64,000 bases of DNA from Chrysaora quinquecirrha (Eukaryota > Cnidaria > Scyphozoa > Semaeostomeae > Pelagiidae). The DNA is taken from NCBI GenBank assembly GCA_014526335.1, contig JACTAT010000037.1, positions 763,777 to 827,776 of the forward strand. Direction: 5' to 3'. Of this stretch, positions 11,491-22,850 are shown one piece after another; the stretch's first letter is position 1; the number at the start of each line of letters is the position of its first letter. A model generated the notes under the pieces. That model was not told the DNA's origin. It did no database searches and saw nothing but the letters and a program-made list of their open reading frames with translations. The position numbers and the translations under genes are program-made.

Positions 11491-12280
11491 ATAGAACGAA
11501 ATACTGATAATTGTCTTAAAATTAAATTGTAATACATGGATGTAAATGTAACATATTCTTGTAAAAATCATGCAAACAAATACTGAATCAGACGTTTTCT
11601 AAACTGTTCTATTTTCATTACATTTCAATCGCGTGCCTTGTTCTCATTCAATCACTTCCGCATAGCATGATAACAAACTGATTGCTGTCTGCAGTGCTAC
11701 TTTACTGAAATTCGAGTGTCAAAGAATCCCCAACGGTTTGCACCCTCTATTTCGAGTTTCATCTCCCTCGTACATACTCCTATTTTAATGAATTATTATA
11801 ATAGAAACACTGAGGGGTGCACAGGGATATGTTTTCGAAATTAAGTAATTTTATTAGTAGATATTTAACTCCATCGCGCTGTAAATTGCAAAAAAGGATG
11901 ACTGCTCGGTTAAAAGAATAGATTAGACTATAGTCATATCATATTTTATTCTAGCAGCTTTCTGGGCAAAACTTCCCAAAATCATTCTCTAACCATTGAA
12001 CTCAGAGAGTTGCAAGTTTAGGAAACAAATCTGATGCTACATATACACCTATACATCAAAAGAAAATGAACAAAAAACAAGACGAAGAATTGATTTTCCT
12101 TTTCTAAAGTACAAAATTTAGGTGCAAACCGTTGACTTCAGTTCAACATTCAATTCAATTCAATTGTCTACTTTCGGGTTCATAAGGATTCATAAGCTGT
12201 ATCGCAAGTGAATCAAGATGTTTTATTCCGAAAAAAAAACAAATATGGTATCACACATTATCGATATGTTCAAGACGAAC
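11491..12280. repeat. Flank segment F', duplicate of 8335-9100
   Basis: Near-identical to 8335-9100 over its whole length and ending at the same base ('caagacgaac'), with one short insertion. The sharp shared end marks a duplication breakpoint. Confidence 0.85.
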
Positions 12281-12479
12281 ATATCGCATCTCAGGCTCAC
12301 ACAACACGCTTAAACAAATCCGTGCAAAATTATCGTTGATTCCAATTTTAGTATATACAGACTAGCCCTTGCCTGTCAAAGATCACCGCCTCATGAGGAC
12401 CACCACCTCCCATGAACTTTGCCAATAACAACTTCAACCTTAAAGGCATTTGCTGTTAATCTAAATTGGAGCCTTAATC

Positions 12480-12830
12480 CAAATCCTTATCTTAAACCTT
12501 GATCTTGATCTTAATCTTAATGTTAGCATTAGTCTAAATCTTAGTATTCAACTTATAATGGAATCTTAATCTTAATTTTAATCTTAATCTTAACCTTAAT
12601 CTTAATCTTCATAGTAATATTAGTCTTAGTTAATCTTGAACTCAATCTTGATATTAGTTTTAGTCTGTGTTAACCTTGGTGTAATTACCAGTCTTTCATT
12701 TTGGAGCTTAAGCTTAAAGTTAATCTTAATTAACTTTGTCTAAAGTTAATCTCAAGCTCATTTTTATTGAGTCTTAATCTAAACCTTTATGTTAATCTTG
12801 ATGTAAATGTGAAATAACATTGAAAGGTAA
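12480..12830. repeat. Degenerate TTAATC/CTTAAT short-unit repeat
   Basis: Many loosely spaced 'cttaatctt', 'cttaacctt' and 'cttagt' units occur here, with smaller traces near 13,310-13,440. It looks like an eroded hexamer-type satellite. It is not a clean telomere repeat (TTAGGG). Confidence 0.6.
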
Positions 12831-13729
12831 CGTTTTTCTTAATGTTAATGTTATGACGTGAATTCAACTTCTTGGAGACATCATGTCTCCTGCATTGTTA
12901 TATGTTTATGTAGTTTTTAATATGTTTTCGAAAGCATCGAATTAGTGCTTATATTATCGTTCTTGTCGTATGATTTATGACCCCGTGGTAGCAGGGGCTT
13001 AGCTCTGTTAGAGGTATTTTTATTGCTTTTTGAGACAAGAGATTCTGGGATGAACAATCTTTAGGCAGTTGTTGTTTTTTAGAGTACCCAGCTTAAGTTG
13101 GGGAGCTTTTAAAAGTTGGATTTTGATTTTGATAAGTTGGATTTATTATAAAATAGATAAAATCAAGATATATATATATTTTCAATTTTCCTGATGTGAC
13201 TCTGGTAAATGAAGGATGCTCGTAGACATCCTAAAATGGCTGTCACTACCTAGAACATCCCGGCAGAAATCTTTGGTGGCAGTCGTCATTCCACAACATG
13301 TTATTCTTAATCACCACATACAATAACCTCAATCTCAAACTTTATCATTATGTTAAGTCATTTTTATATTAGCCTTAATGTTAATCTTAGTAAAAGTGAA
13401 AATTAATCTTTAATTTGAAATAAATGTTAATATTATTCTTAAACTTCAGCTGTTGAAGCAGAGCAGAAATCTTAAGTTGAACATAACAATAAGATTACAA
13501 TAAAACTTTAAACATAAATCAAAGATTGAATCAAAACTGAAATAAAAACCAAATCAAAATGAAAGTTAGAGATAATTGAAAATAAATTTATAATTGAAAA
13601 GATATGAGAAGAAAATAGATCTTAAGATTTGAATCATTCCAGAAAGCCTTGTAGTTTTGTCAATGTTGTTCAGACTATTTGAATCACAAAAACAAAATCA
13701 CCAAAAATTTTCCCTCTATGGAATTTAAC

Positions 13730-13792
13730 TCCAGCCGTGCGGAGTAGGAGGCAAGAATTTAACCACTCGGCTATACAGCCGTACTGCCAAAT
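13730..13792 (-). repeat. tRNA-like relic (SINE head or pseudo-tRNA)
   Basis: The minus strand reads TAGCCGAGTGGTTAA, close to a pol III A box of Leu/Ser tRNAs. About 30 bases later comes GAGTTAAATTCC, a degenerate B box. The cloverleaf is not intact, so this is a relic rather than a working tRNA. Confidence 0.4.
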
Positions 13793-13984
13793 AGAAAGAT
13801 AATCTCCTACTGGTACCTATATCCATCCAAGGGAAAACAAAGCATGTTAAAAAATTATGTCTAAGGAACTTCAAAATTATAGCAAAAGCAAATTTTCGTC
13901 ACCAGACGTTTCCTTGGCCTTTTGAAAACATTTCCAACACGAAAATCACAGAAATAGAAAATTTTGGAAGGAAAATATTTTCTC

Positions 13985-14062
13985 CTGAGTGGAATCGAAC
14001 TTCCAACTCTGCATCGCAGCTCACGAGACACCCGGCTTTACCGTCCCTGCTACGATGCCTTG
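13985..14062 (-). repeat. tRNA-like relic (SINE head)
   Basis: The minus strand has a good B box (GAAGTTCGATTCC) preceded by an A-box-like TAGCAGGGACGG. The acceptor arm cannot be closed by eye. It could be a tRNA-derived SINE promoter; the shadow ORFs around 13,989-14,276 cross it. Confidence 0.4.
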
Positions 14063-14779
14063 TTTTAATTTAGTGATAATCCTCGCACAGAAAACAATCG
14101 GTCGATTGTTTAAACAGGCACCAGTGACGCACATCAAAGAAGGGTTAGCCCCAGAGAATTTAGCAAAGACGGAAAAGCGAAGGAAACTTGGCTCACCTAC
14201 CCCATGGGCGGCAGAATCGTGGGAAAATTGCGTCTCGGAACCTCGCAGGGTTTCGCTAATCCGATCCATATTTTAGTATTCACAGACTTTTTTGCCTTGT
14301 CAAAAATGTATGTAGTACCGGGTTGCCAGGCAATGTATTTAGAATGACAAATTAGATTCATTTAGTATTTTGAATTCAGGCTGAATGAACAAAGATGGCC
14401 TCTTACAATGTTGGAAAAACAATGGTAGATGGACGATCTTTGGGAAATGATTATTTTACTGATAATGACCAACGCAAAGGTTGTATGAGCAAAGTTATAA
14501 TGTCTTTTACAATGTTCAAAGAAATGAAAAGTTGGACGATCGTTGAGTAATGCTTTTTATTGATGATGATTATTATTGATTTAAATTGAATTATTATTAA
14601 ATTGTATGTTTTAATATTTGTTCTTCTTTCAATGCAACGTATGGAAATATTTTACAATATCTAATAGGGCTAACTTCAGTCTCATTGGCCAGTGATCAAT
14701 GAAGCCACGCATGGGCAGTCGTGGCCATCTTGTTTGGACGGTAAGAAACTTACAGTGGCGTATGGAATGGTCATAGACA

Positions 14780-15780
14780 TGCTGCTGGTTGGCTAATGTC
14801 CCAATGGCAATCTGTTGAACATGGGCAATCTGTTGAACGTTCCATCGAATGGCCAGTCAACCATTGGAAAACGTTGGACAGCCTGTGTTTCGAGGTCACA
14901 CTGTTGGATGGCTGCTGTCCCGTTGGCAATCCGCTTGGCGGCCCGTGCTGTGATGTCATCCCTTAAAGACTGGTGTCTCGCTTCCTGTCCGATGACCTGT
15001 CGTAACCAGCTGAAACCCTATAGAATGGTGTCCGGTTGGCAAACCGTTGAATCGTCAGCGTTCAGATACAACTCGGTGAAATAAAAGTGTCTCCTTCACA
15101 AATCAACAGATGGTCTGAATTACGGTGTCACATCATCGAATGGCCTGTGTCACTTTGGTATCTAATGGAATAGGCTATGTCAGATTTCATATCCTAGAAT
15201 GACCGATGTCCGGTTGGTATTCCTTTGGACAGTCCATGTTCAGACATACCTCAGCCGGTAGGTTGGAGCCTATTTGTTTTCTAAACTGAATTCTATGAAG
15301 AATCGCGAGAAAATGGTTTCAAGATTCCCTTTCAATATGCCGCACTGTTTACTGGCTGGTGTCCTGTTTACAATCGTTGGTCGATCTGTGTTCTGATATA
15401 AATTATTCGGTGGGTTGAAGGGCCACTTCTTTCCTATCTCAAATATACTCGATCACCCATTATCGGTATGGTAGATTTAACAGGTCTTTTTTTTCTTCTA
15501 CACGCAATATCTGGAAATATGTCACTTCGTTAAATGTCTGCTGTCCCATTGCCACAGCTTTGGATGGTCAGTGTCAGTTGTAAAACCTATGAATGTCCAG
15601 TGTCCCGCTGGAAAGCCGTTGGACAGTCCGTGTCAGATGTGACATTGTTCGATGGCCAGTTTCCTGTTGGTAACCTGTTGGACTGTGACATTCCAATGTC
15701 AAACCATTTGATGGGCAGTGCCCCGTTGGCAAATCTGCAGTGGGTGAAGGTGTATGAAATGTTTAAAAATGGACCCTTGT
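14780..15780. repeat. Degenerate repeat region with TGTCC-GTTGGCAA phrases
   Basis: Phrases such as 'gtcccgttggcaatccg', 'ttggacagtccgtgtcag' and 'gaatggccagt' recur irregularly across about 1 kb. The units are too diverged to set a period. Short frames here share the repeated phrases and are not convincing genes. Confidence 0.45.
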
Positions 15781-16944
15781 AACCGTATTTTGAGTTTAAC
15801 TAGTTAACATGTGTCTTATGTCATTAGGAAGGTGTAAGATAATATCATTACATAACATTACATTACGTAACTATAAGCCCTAGAAATCTTGTATAACGTA
15901 TTTAATTGTAGAATTTAAATCGCCTGCATGACTCCATACGAGCAGGCAGAAGAAGATGTCATAGTGATGAGTACGCATGATGGGCGTGAAGATTTCGGCA
16001 AGAATTGAACTGCTATTATCTGAAATTAATTCTATGAACTACAACATGAAAAAACTTTAATAAAATAACATGAACTAAAAAAAATTCGTATCGTACTCAA
16101 GGCGGGTCTAACAACCGAAAGGTTCAATGGCATGTTAGGTATTAGAATCAGAGTTGTTGATTCTGATTAAGATTGGATTGATTTAGCAAATACGATCCCA
16201 AATACTGCCAACCGTTGTGTCTTATTTGTCTCATCTTGTACTTAGGGAATGTACTTCAAGCGATAGACTGCAAGGCGTTAATTGTTTGTTTTGTTAAGTG
16301 TCAGCTGCATTAGAATAAGCAGTTGCCTCAATACCCACCCTGGTTCACCAAATTAACCTCATCCCTACTGTCACCCATCAGCAGGCTGCCTGGTTTATGG
16401 TGGAAATGACGGCAAGGTACGTAGGGCAGCCAAAAATGAACTTCCCCTGTGTTATTAAATTGATATTGGCAACGCTCATTTCTGCTAATGGATTGTGGTT
16501 GGTTAGTATTTTGGCTTATTTTGGCAGGTTGGCCACCAAGAATATGGTATTAATGTGTCATCATTAGTTATTATACTGCATTGAGATTAGCCTTATACGA
16601 TCCCAAGTACTGCCAACTCTGCCAGCACTTAAAGATCGTCACCTGTTAATAGCACATTTGCATTGCCCCTCCTTTAGGGCTGACACCATCATCATCAGAG
16701 GATAACTATTGATAGGTTGTGTAAAACCATTTCCTTCCTCAGCGTACTACTCCTTCTTCACAGATCTGCCTACCCATCAGGTGGAAGTGGTATCTAGATT
16801 GATTCAACTTCACTAGCTGTTGAAAAATGTTGTCATTTTAAAAAAATAAACAAACAAACAACAAGAGCTAGTTGCTCTTTCGAGAGGAAAAATTCTTTCC
16901 CTATAGATGCCCCTGCATGAAAGGTGATCCAGTTCAGTATATAA
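15781..16944. other. Non-coding interval before the Gypsy element
   Basis: No long frame, RNA or clear repeat. A phrase near 16,745-16,800 (TSS-like 'cttcacagatctgcctacccatcag') resembles one after the Gypsy at about 22,445, so the Gypsy may sit within an older dispersed repeat. Confidence 0.4.
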
Positions 16945-17052
16945 TGTTAGACGTGACTTTTATATGATCCTTATTATTATTATTATATCTTATTAACCTC
17001 GTTTTGTTAGTAGCCTCGTTTTAGTTTTGTTAGTAGATTTGAGAATACAACA
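16945..17052 (+). repeat. 5' LTR of the Gypsy element
   Basis: It runs from TGTTAGACGTG to GAATACAACA and is almost identical to 22,301-22,408. At about 108 bp it is very short for a Gypsy LTR. A primer-binding site should follow directly ('tgacgctgcgagcacg') but does not match a tRNA end that I recognise. Confidence 0.85.
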
Positions 17053-17126
17053 TGACGCTGCGAGCACGCGAGAACAGTAACTGAAAGTTTTTGGCTTTCA
17101 CATCTTGAAGAAACGACATTTACATC

Positions 17127-17940
17127 ATGGCAGATCACTTGAAAAGCGCCTTGAATCCTCCGACTCTCGATTTATCCCTGGATGGCTATGCAGCATGGAC
17201 TACTTGGAGGCAAAAATGGAATGACTATTCACTGTTAACAAAGCTCTCTGAACAGCCGAAAGAATACCAATGTGCTCTGCTTCGCTACACCTTCACTGAT
17301 GAGACAAGGAATGTCTATGAGTCCTTTAATTTAAGTACAGACGATGCTAAGGACCCAAACAAAATTTTAGATGCTCTTGACACGTTTTCCCGTGGTATGG
17401 TGAATGAGACACTTGAGAGACACTTGTTCAATTCCAGGAAACAGGATGATGGTGAAAAATTTGATGATTTTCTCACTGATTTGAAGATTCTTAGCAAAAA
17501 TTGTAATTTTTGCGACAATTGTTACCCGGGTCTGCTGAGAGATCGTATTGTGGGGGTATCCAGGATGACAAAATCAGACAAAGTTTACTGGCTGAAAACA
17601 AACTCACACTAGAAAAAGCTGAACACCTTTGTCGTGCAGGAGAAAAGGCAGTGGAGGGTATGTCTACCCTAAAGGGAAACAACCAAAATCGAGGAGGATG
17701 AAGTAAGTTTTGTTGACTCTAGGGGACCAAAGAGACAAGGTAAGAAGCAATTTCCCTCTTTACCTCAGAATGTTGCAACAACATCACGTCCCACGTCCGC
17801 GAAGTCATGCAAATTTTGTCTGCGCACACACGTTTTTGGACGAAACAACTGTCCAGCGGCTGGCAAGCGCTGCAACACCTGCAAGCAACTTAATCACTTT
17901 GCAGGCAGCTCTGTTTGCCCACAAACATCTGTCTCAGAAG
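17127..17940 (+). pseudogene. Gypsy gag, with zinc knuckle
   Basis: The Met at 17,127 opens a capsid-like protein (WTTWRQKWNDYSLLT... LFNSRKQDDGEKFDDFL), typical of Gypsy Gag. Near 17,550 a frameshift moves reading to the frame 17,510-17,701 (ENKLTLEKAEHLCRAGE). After another break, about 17,810-17,930 encodes two Cys/His knuckles (CKFCLRTH...CPAAGKRCNTCK..NHFA). The protein is split into three frames and is not functional here. Confidence 0.8.
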
Positions 17941-17960
17941 TAGAAGAAAGTGCCCTTGAG

Positions 17961-18194
17961 GTGGACAATCTTTTCCTAGGCAGTGTAGGCTTGGACAGTG
18001 AGGAAAAAGCGAAAAATGCAACAGAGAATGATTGGCAGATTCAGATGGAAACCACAGGGGGGTCAATACTCTTCAAGGTTGACACAGGGGCAGATGTTAC
18101 TGTCATTGGACAGCAACATTTGCCACAATTCGATGTATCAAGAGCGGATATCCACAAAAGTAGGAAGTCACTGAGAGGCCCTGCCAACCAATAA
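17961..18194 (+). pseudogene. Gypsy aspartic protease region
   Basis: The frame contains LFKVDTGADVTVIG, the D-T-G-A catalytic loop of retroelement aspartic proteases. It stops early (18,194), just before the region that should lead into RT. Confidence 0.8.
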
Positions 18195-18465
18195 TTACAC
18201 TGCCTTGGCAATATCAAAGCAAACCTCTCTTGGGGAAAGAAAACTGTATCCCAGATCATTTATGTATGTAAGAACATATCCACTTGTCTCTTGGGTAAAC
18301 CAGCAATTAAAGCATTGGATATGTTACGCTTTAGTACAGAGTCAGAACTCTCTTGTTGCTCGTTAGATTCGCAAGAGGGACAAGATGTCTTAAATGAGTT
18401 TCCTGAGGTATTCGAAGGACTAGGAAACATTAAAGGAGCCCCCATTCACATTAAAATTCAGGAAG

Positions 18466-19383
18466 ATGCCACACCACACCCGCCACGTTGCCTTACCATT
18501 ACTAGAACCTCTAAAAAAGGAGCTGTCTAGAATGGAAGAAATGGGAGTTATCCGCAGGGTAGAGGAACCTACAGACTGGTGTCACCCTATAGTATTGGTC
18601 AAGAAGGACAATGGTAGCATCCGGCTGTGTTTAGATCTCACACGTTTAAATACAGCTGTCAAACGTGAGTTCTATCAGCTGGAAAGTGTTGATGAAACTT
18701 TGGCCAAACTCGGGGAATGTAAAATCTTGACTAAATTGGATGCAAATTCGGGGTACTGGCAAATGCCCTTAGATGAGGAAAGTCAGTTGAAAGCCACATT
18801 TATCACCCCTTTTGGTCGTTTTTGCCCAACCCGGGGCCAATTTGGTTTGTCTTCCATGCAAGAAATCTTTAACAAGCGGTTAGACAACATAATCAGTGGG
18901 TTGCCTGGCGTAGTTAAAAGTACTGATGACTTCCTGGTGACAGGGAAGGACATGGCTGAACATGATGAGCGTCTCAGAGCCTTGCTGAAGCGACTGTCAG
19001 ATAATGGGGTTACACTTTACCCAACCAAATGCGAATTCCGACAAACGGCAGTTGATGTTTTGGGTCACAACATCTCGGCTGCAGGAGTTAGGCCACTCAG
19101 TACCAAAGTGGATGCTCTGCTTCACTTCCGCGCTCCAGAAAACATTACAGAATTGCGGAGATTTTTTGGTATGGCTCAGCAGCTCGCAAAATTCACGCCA
19201 GAGTTAGCCCGAGCTTCAGAGCCATTGCGAGGCCTGCTCAGCACAAAAAACTCCTGGGTATGGACAGCCAACCACGAAACAGCATTTCAGGACACAAAGA
19301 AGGTTTTGGCGCAAGCACCCATTTTAGCCCATTATGATGTAACCACGCATACAAAGGATGCGTATGCGCCTACTGAAGTTTAG
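18466..19383 (+). pseudogene. Gypsy reverse transcriptase
   Basis: A 305-residue frame with the motifs MEEMGVIRRVEEPTDWCHPI, RLCLDLTRLN, LDANSGYWQMPL and the thumb segment LRRFFGMAQQLAKF. The usual YVDD/YIDD box reads STDD: the two catalytic Asp residues remain but the Tyr position is Ser. After ILAHYDV the frame jumps almost directly to YVKGKELADADALSRAP (about 19,385-19,450), which normally follows RNase H. Most of the RNase H domain is therefore deleted. Confidence 0.9.
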
Positions 19384-19702
19384 TTTTACAGCAGAATACG
19401 TAAAGGGCAAGGAGCTCGCCGATGCTGATGCCCTATCTCGGGCACCCTGGTCCGAGGCTAGCAAAGAAGATGAAATAGTTGAGCAAGAAGTCGCTGCTCA
19501 CGTAGATGCTGTCATTAGCAATGCACCAGCCACAGAACCCCGCATTGAGGAAATAAAAAATGAAACGAGAGCGGATGCCAGCCTGCAGGAATTGATAACA
19601 ATGATCCACAAAGGTTGGCCATCCACCATAAAAGAGTGTCCGGCCAACGTCCATCCATTTTGGCATTGTCGACATGACATGACAAAGGTAGATTCACTGC
19701 TA

Positions 19703-20998
19703 CAGTATTTGTTGACTTGAAAAAGGCTTTCGATACTGTAGATCATGATATTCTACTCCAAAAATTAGGAAAGTATGGACTGATTGGCCTTGAACATACC
19801 TGGTTTGCCTCCTACCTAAAAAGCAGGCGGCAGCTTTGTAGAGTGAATGGGGTAACCTCAAATATTGAAGAAATAAAATGTGGAGTTCCTCAAGGCTCTT
19901 GTCTTGGGTCCCTTTTATTCCTCCTATACATAAATGATTTGCCGTTTTCTCTTAAAAACAGTGATGTAACGATGTATGCCGATGATACCAGTATATCATA
20001 TTCTTCTAAGGATATTGACGAACTTAATGAAACCCTAAACAGTGACTTAGACTCCTTGAAACAATGGCTTGAAGGTAATAAGCTATCTCTGAATGTAATC
20101 AAAACACAAGCAATGGTTATCGGTTCTAGGCCCAATATTAAGAAAATATCAGAGGAATCAGTACCGAACCCGTCTTTCGCTATCGGAGACTCGCAAATTG
20201 ATGTTGTAGATAATGCGAAGTACTTGGGAGTACAACTTGATAAACATCTTGTGTGGGATGAGCATACTAAGGCATTACTTTCAAAGATATCTCGTTCCTT
20301 GGGTTTCTTAAAATATGCTAAGAATTTACTTCCAAAGCATACCCTTAGTCAGATGTATAGAGGTATCGTTGAGCCCCATTTTCGCTACTGTTGCTCTGTG
20401 TGGGGTTGCTGTGGAGAGTCTCGCCTGTTAATGCTACAAAAGTTACAAAATCGTGCTGCAAGAATAGTTACCAACAGTAGCTATGATGCACCAGCAGCAA
20501 ACTTAATAAAAGAGCTCAAGTGACCGAGAGTCTCCGTTATGATCACACAAGAGACAGCTACCATTGTTTTCAAATCAATAAATGGTCTCGCGCCCACTTA
20601 CCTTTCTTCTCTGTTCACAAGAAACTCGACACGGGGAATCGTGCATTTGAGAAATAGTGAGACTAACTTACTTGCTCCACGAATGAAAACAAGCAATGGC
20701 CAAAAGGCATTTCCGTTCCGTGGATCGCAGGTTTGGAATAAACTAGAGCGTGAGGTCAAGCTTGCCCCGTCTCTGTCTACTCGTAAAAGTAGACTCAAGA
20801 CGAGAAAAAAAATAGCCTTTAATTTTTCATTTGTAATCCTTGATTTATTCTAATTTTACATTGTAAATTTTTATGCTATTTTAATCAAATTATCTAAGCA
20901 TTGTAAGTAGATTTTCCACGGCCCTCTGAAAAGCAGCCTCTCTTGGTTGATGGGGCTACCGTGGCTAAAGAATTTAAAATGAAATGAAATGAAATGAG
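19703..20998 (+). mobile_element. 5'-truncated LINE (CR1/L2-like) inserted in the Gypsy
   Basis: The sequence enters abruptly at TVFVDLKKAFDTVDHD, an RT block. It carries CGVPQGSCLGSLLFLLYIND and MYADDTSI (catalytic YADD), then the C-terminal YCCSVWGCCGES and NRAARIVTN segments, and ends in a (TGAAA)n tail at about 20,975-20,998. The Gypsy protein sequence continues on both sides (HDMTKVDSLL before, GLILKGSQIVIPAS after). The ORF has one stop (about 20,521) and then continues. The clade is inferred from the tail and RT motifs. Confidence 0.85.
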
Positions 20999-21039
20999 GC
21001 AAATGGACTTATACTAAAAGGCAGTCAAATTGTCATCCC

Positions 21040-22265
21040 TGCAAGCATGAGACAGGACATGCTAGATCGCATCCATGAGGGGCATCTAGGCATGGAAAAA
21101 TGTAAGCGACGAGCACGTCAATGCATATACTGGCCAAACATGAATAACCAAATCGAGCAAAAGATCCAGAGATGTGGAGAATGTACAAAGCTCCTACCAT
21201 CAAAGCCAACAGAACCATTACTGCCACATGAATGTCCAGAGAAACCGTGGCAGAAAGTCGGCTCTGACCTCTTCCAATGGGCGCGAAAAATGTATGTCAT
21301 TATTGTCGACTTTTTTCCCTCTGGCCAGAGGTCTACCTGTTAGGAAGACAAAACTCACCGAGCGTTGTACACGCAATCAAGGATGCTTTCTCGCGACATG
21401 GCATCGCAAAGGAGCTTGTCTCTGACAACGGACCACAATACGCCTCCCGAGAGTTCAAATCATTCAAATCCCAATGGCAATTTGAACACACAACAAGTAG
21501 CCCCCACTACCCTAGATCCAATGGACTCGCAGAATGCACTGTTAAAGCAGTAAAGCGGCTTATAAAAAAGTGCCACCGTTCTAACCAAGATATCCTGAAA
21601 GGATTGCTGATACTTCGTAACACGTCAATCAAATGTGGTCATTCCCCTGCCCAACTCCTGAAAGGCTACACCCTTAGAGATAATCTCCCCAGATTTCAAG
21701 AGGATGGCCCACTACCGTTGCGGCTCCCCATAAAGGAGAGAGCCCAGTCAAAGGCATACCATGACAAGAAACATGCCACCACCCGGCAGTCTTGGGATGA
21801 ATTCCAGCCAGGTCAAGCGGTTGCTATCCAACACGAAACGACAAAAGAAAAGTCTGTCCATGGCAAAATAATACAGCAAGTAGCCCCCAGATCCTATGAA
21901 ATTCAGCTTCCAAACGGCCGAAAGCTCAGAAGAAACCAACGGTTTATGCGTAAGCGTTATATCAACTTCACAGCAGCCAGAAGCAGCCCAGCCAACCTAG
22001 CAGTAATACCCCCCAAGGAGAGGTGCGTGAACCGGGAGGTGGAGAAGACAGCAATGCTGATTATTCCGACACAATCCCATACAATCATCCGGAAAGTATC
22101 GGTGACAGTGATGATGATGTTGACACAATTCCATATGATTCAGATAGTGATTCCACGGAGCAATCCAGTGAGGAGGATGCTGAGGAGGAAGCTGCAGAAA
22201 ACCGCAGAAGCAGATCAGGGAGGTTGATTAAAAGAAGAACACCAACTGACTATGATGACTTATAA
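21040..22265 (+). pseudogene. Gypsy integrase
   Basis: 21,047-21,343 carries the HHCC zinc-binding domain (HEGHLGMEKCKRRARQC, then CGECTK). After a frameshift near 21,310-21,330 the core continues in 21,277-22,227 with LVSDNGPQYASREFKSF (Asp) and RSNGLAECTVKAVKRL (Glu), then a C-terminal domain. The end is acidic and low-complexity in another frame (22,023-22,265, ending RRTPTDYDDL). The first catalytic Asp falls in the frameshifted segment. Confidence 0.85.
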
Positions 22266-22300
22266 AATTATAGAAGTATCCCATCCCTATGAGAAGGGAG

Positions 22301-22408
22301 ATGTTAGACGTGACTTTTATATGATCCTTATTATTATTATTATATCTTATTAACCTCGTTTTGTTAGTAGCCTCGTTTTAGTTTTGTTAGAAGATTTGAG
22401 AATACAAC
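22301..22408 (+). repeat. 3' LTR of the Gypsy element
   Basis: Near-identical to the 5' LTR and preceded by a purine-rich tract that serves as the polypurine primer. The bases outside (tataa on the left, gataa on the right) give at most a weak target duplication. Confidence 0.85.
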
Positions 22409-22850
22409 AGATAATGATTCAAACGTTGTGTGTACAAAGGCTTCTTTCCACAGGTTAGCCCACCCATCAGCATGAAGCGGTGTTTACATTGCCGCCATCC
22501 AATCATAGTTGTTGCTATATATGTTGCTATCATAGGAATCTAATCATAGCCAGTAATAATTTCTCCTAGAAGAGATTATCGCACACTTGGCAATATCGTA
22601 ACAAATACTCTGTGAGCCTCCGATTCTACTTATTAAAGATTGTCAACCAGGGGAGCATTAGTCGCAAAGAAGCTTTAAAGGCAGTCCGATCCCGTTGTTC
22701 ACAGACTGTGAACATTCAATATTCATAAAGAGGATTTCGATCACATTCTTGATGGAATTTACAGACTTTTCCGCCATCCCAATGAGACTTTTTCCCAGGG
22801 TATCTCAGGATTCTAGTACTTTAGTTGAACCATAAAGGCATAAACAGGCT
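22409..22850. other. Non-coding interval
   Basis: No long frame or recognisable structure, apart from a phrase shared with about 16,745 (see the interval before the Gypsy). Confidence 0.4.

Larger units (their letters stand above)
16945..22408 (+). mobile_element. Ty3/Gypsy LTR retrotransposon, decayed, with a nested LINE
   Basis: Two direct repeats of about 108 bp (TGTTAG...CAACA) bound gag, protease, RT and integrase in the Gypsy order, with a polypurine tract (GAGAAGGGAGA) just before the 3' LTR. Frames are broken in gag and integrase, RNase H is mostly missing, and a LINE of about 1.3 kb lies at 19,703-20,998. The LTRs differ by one or two bases, so insertion was fairly recent although the coding part is damaged. 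Confidence 0.9.

Noticed and set aside
12480..12830. Interstitial telomere repeat
   Set aside because: Units are TTAATC/CTTAAC-like and irregular; no run of TTAGGG.
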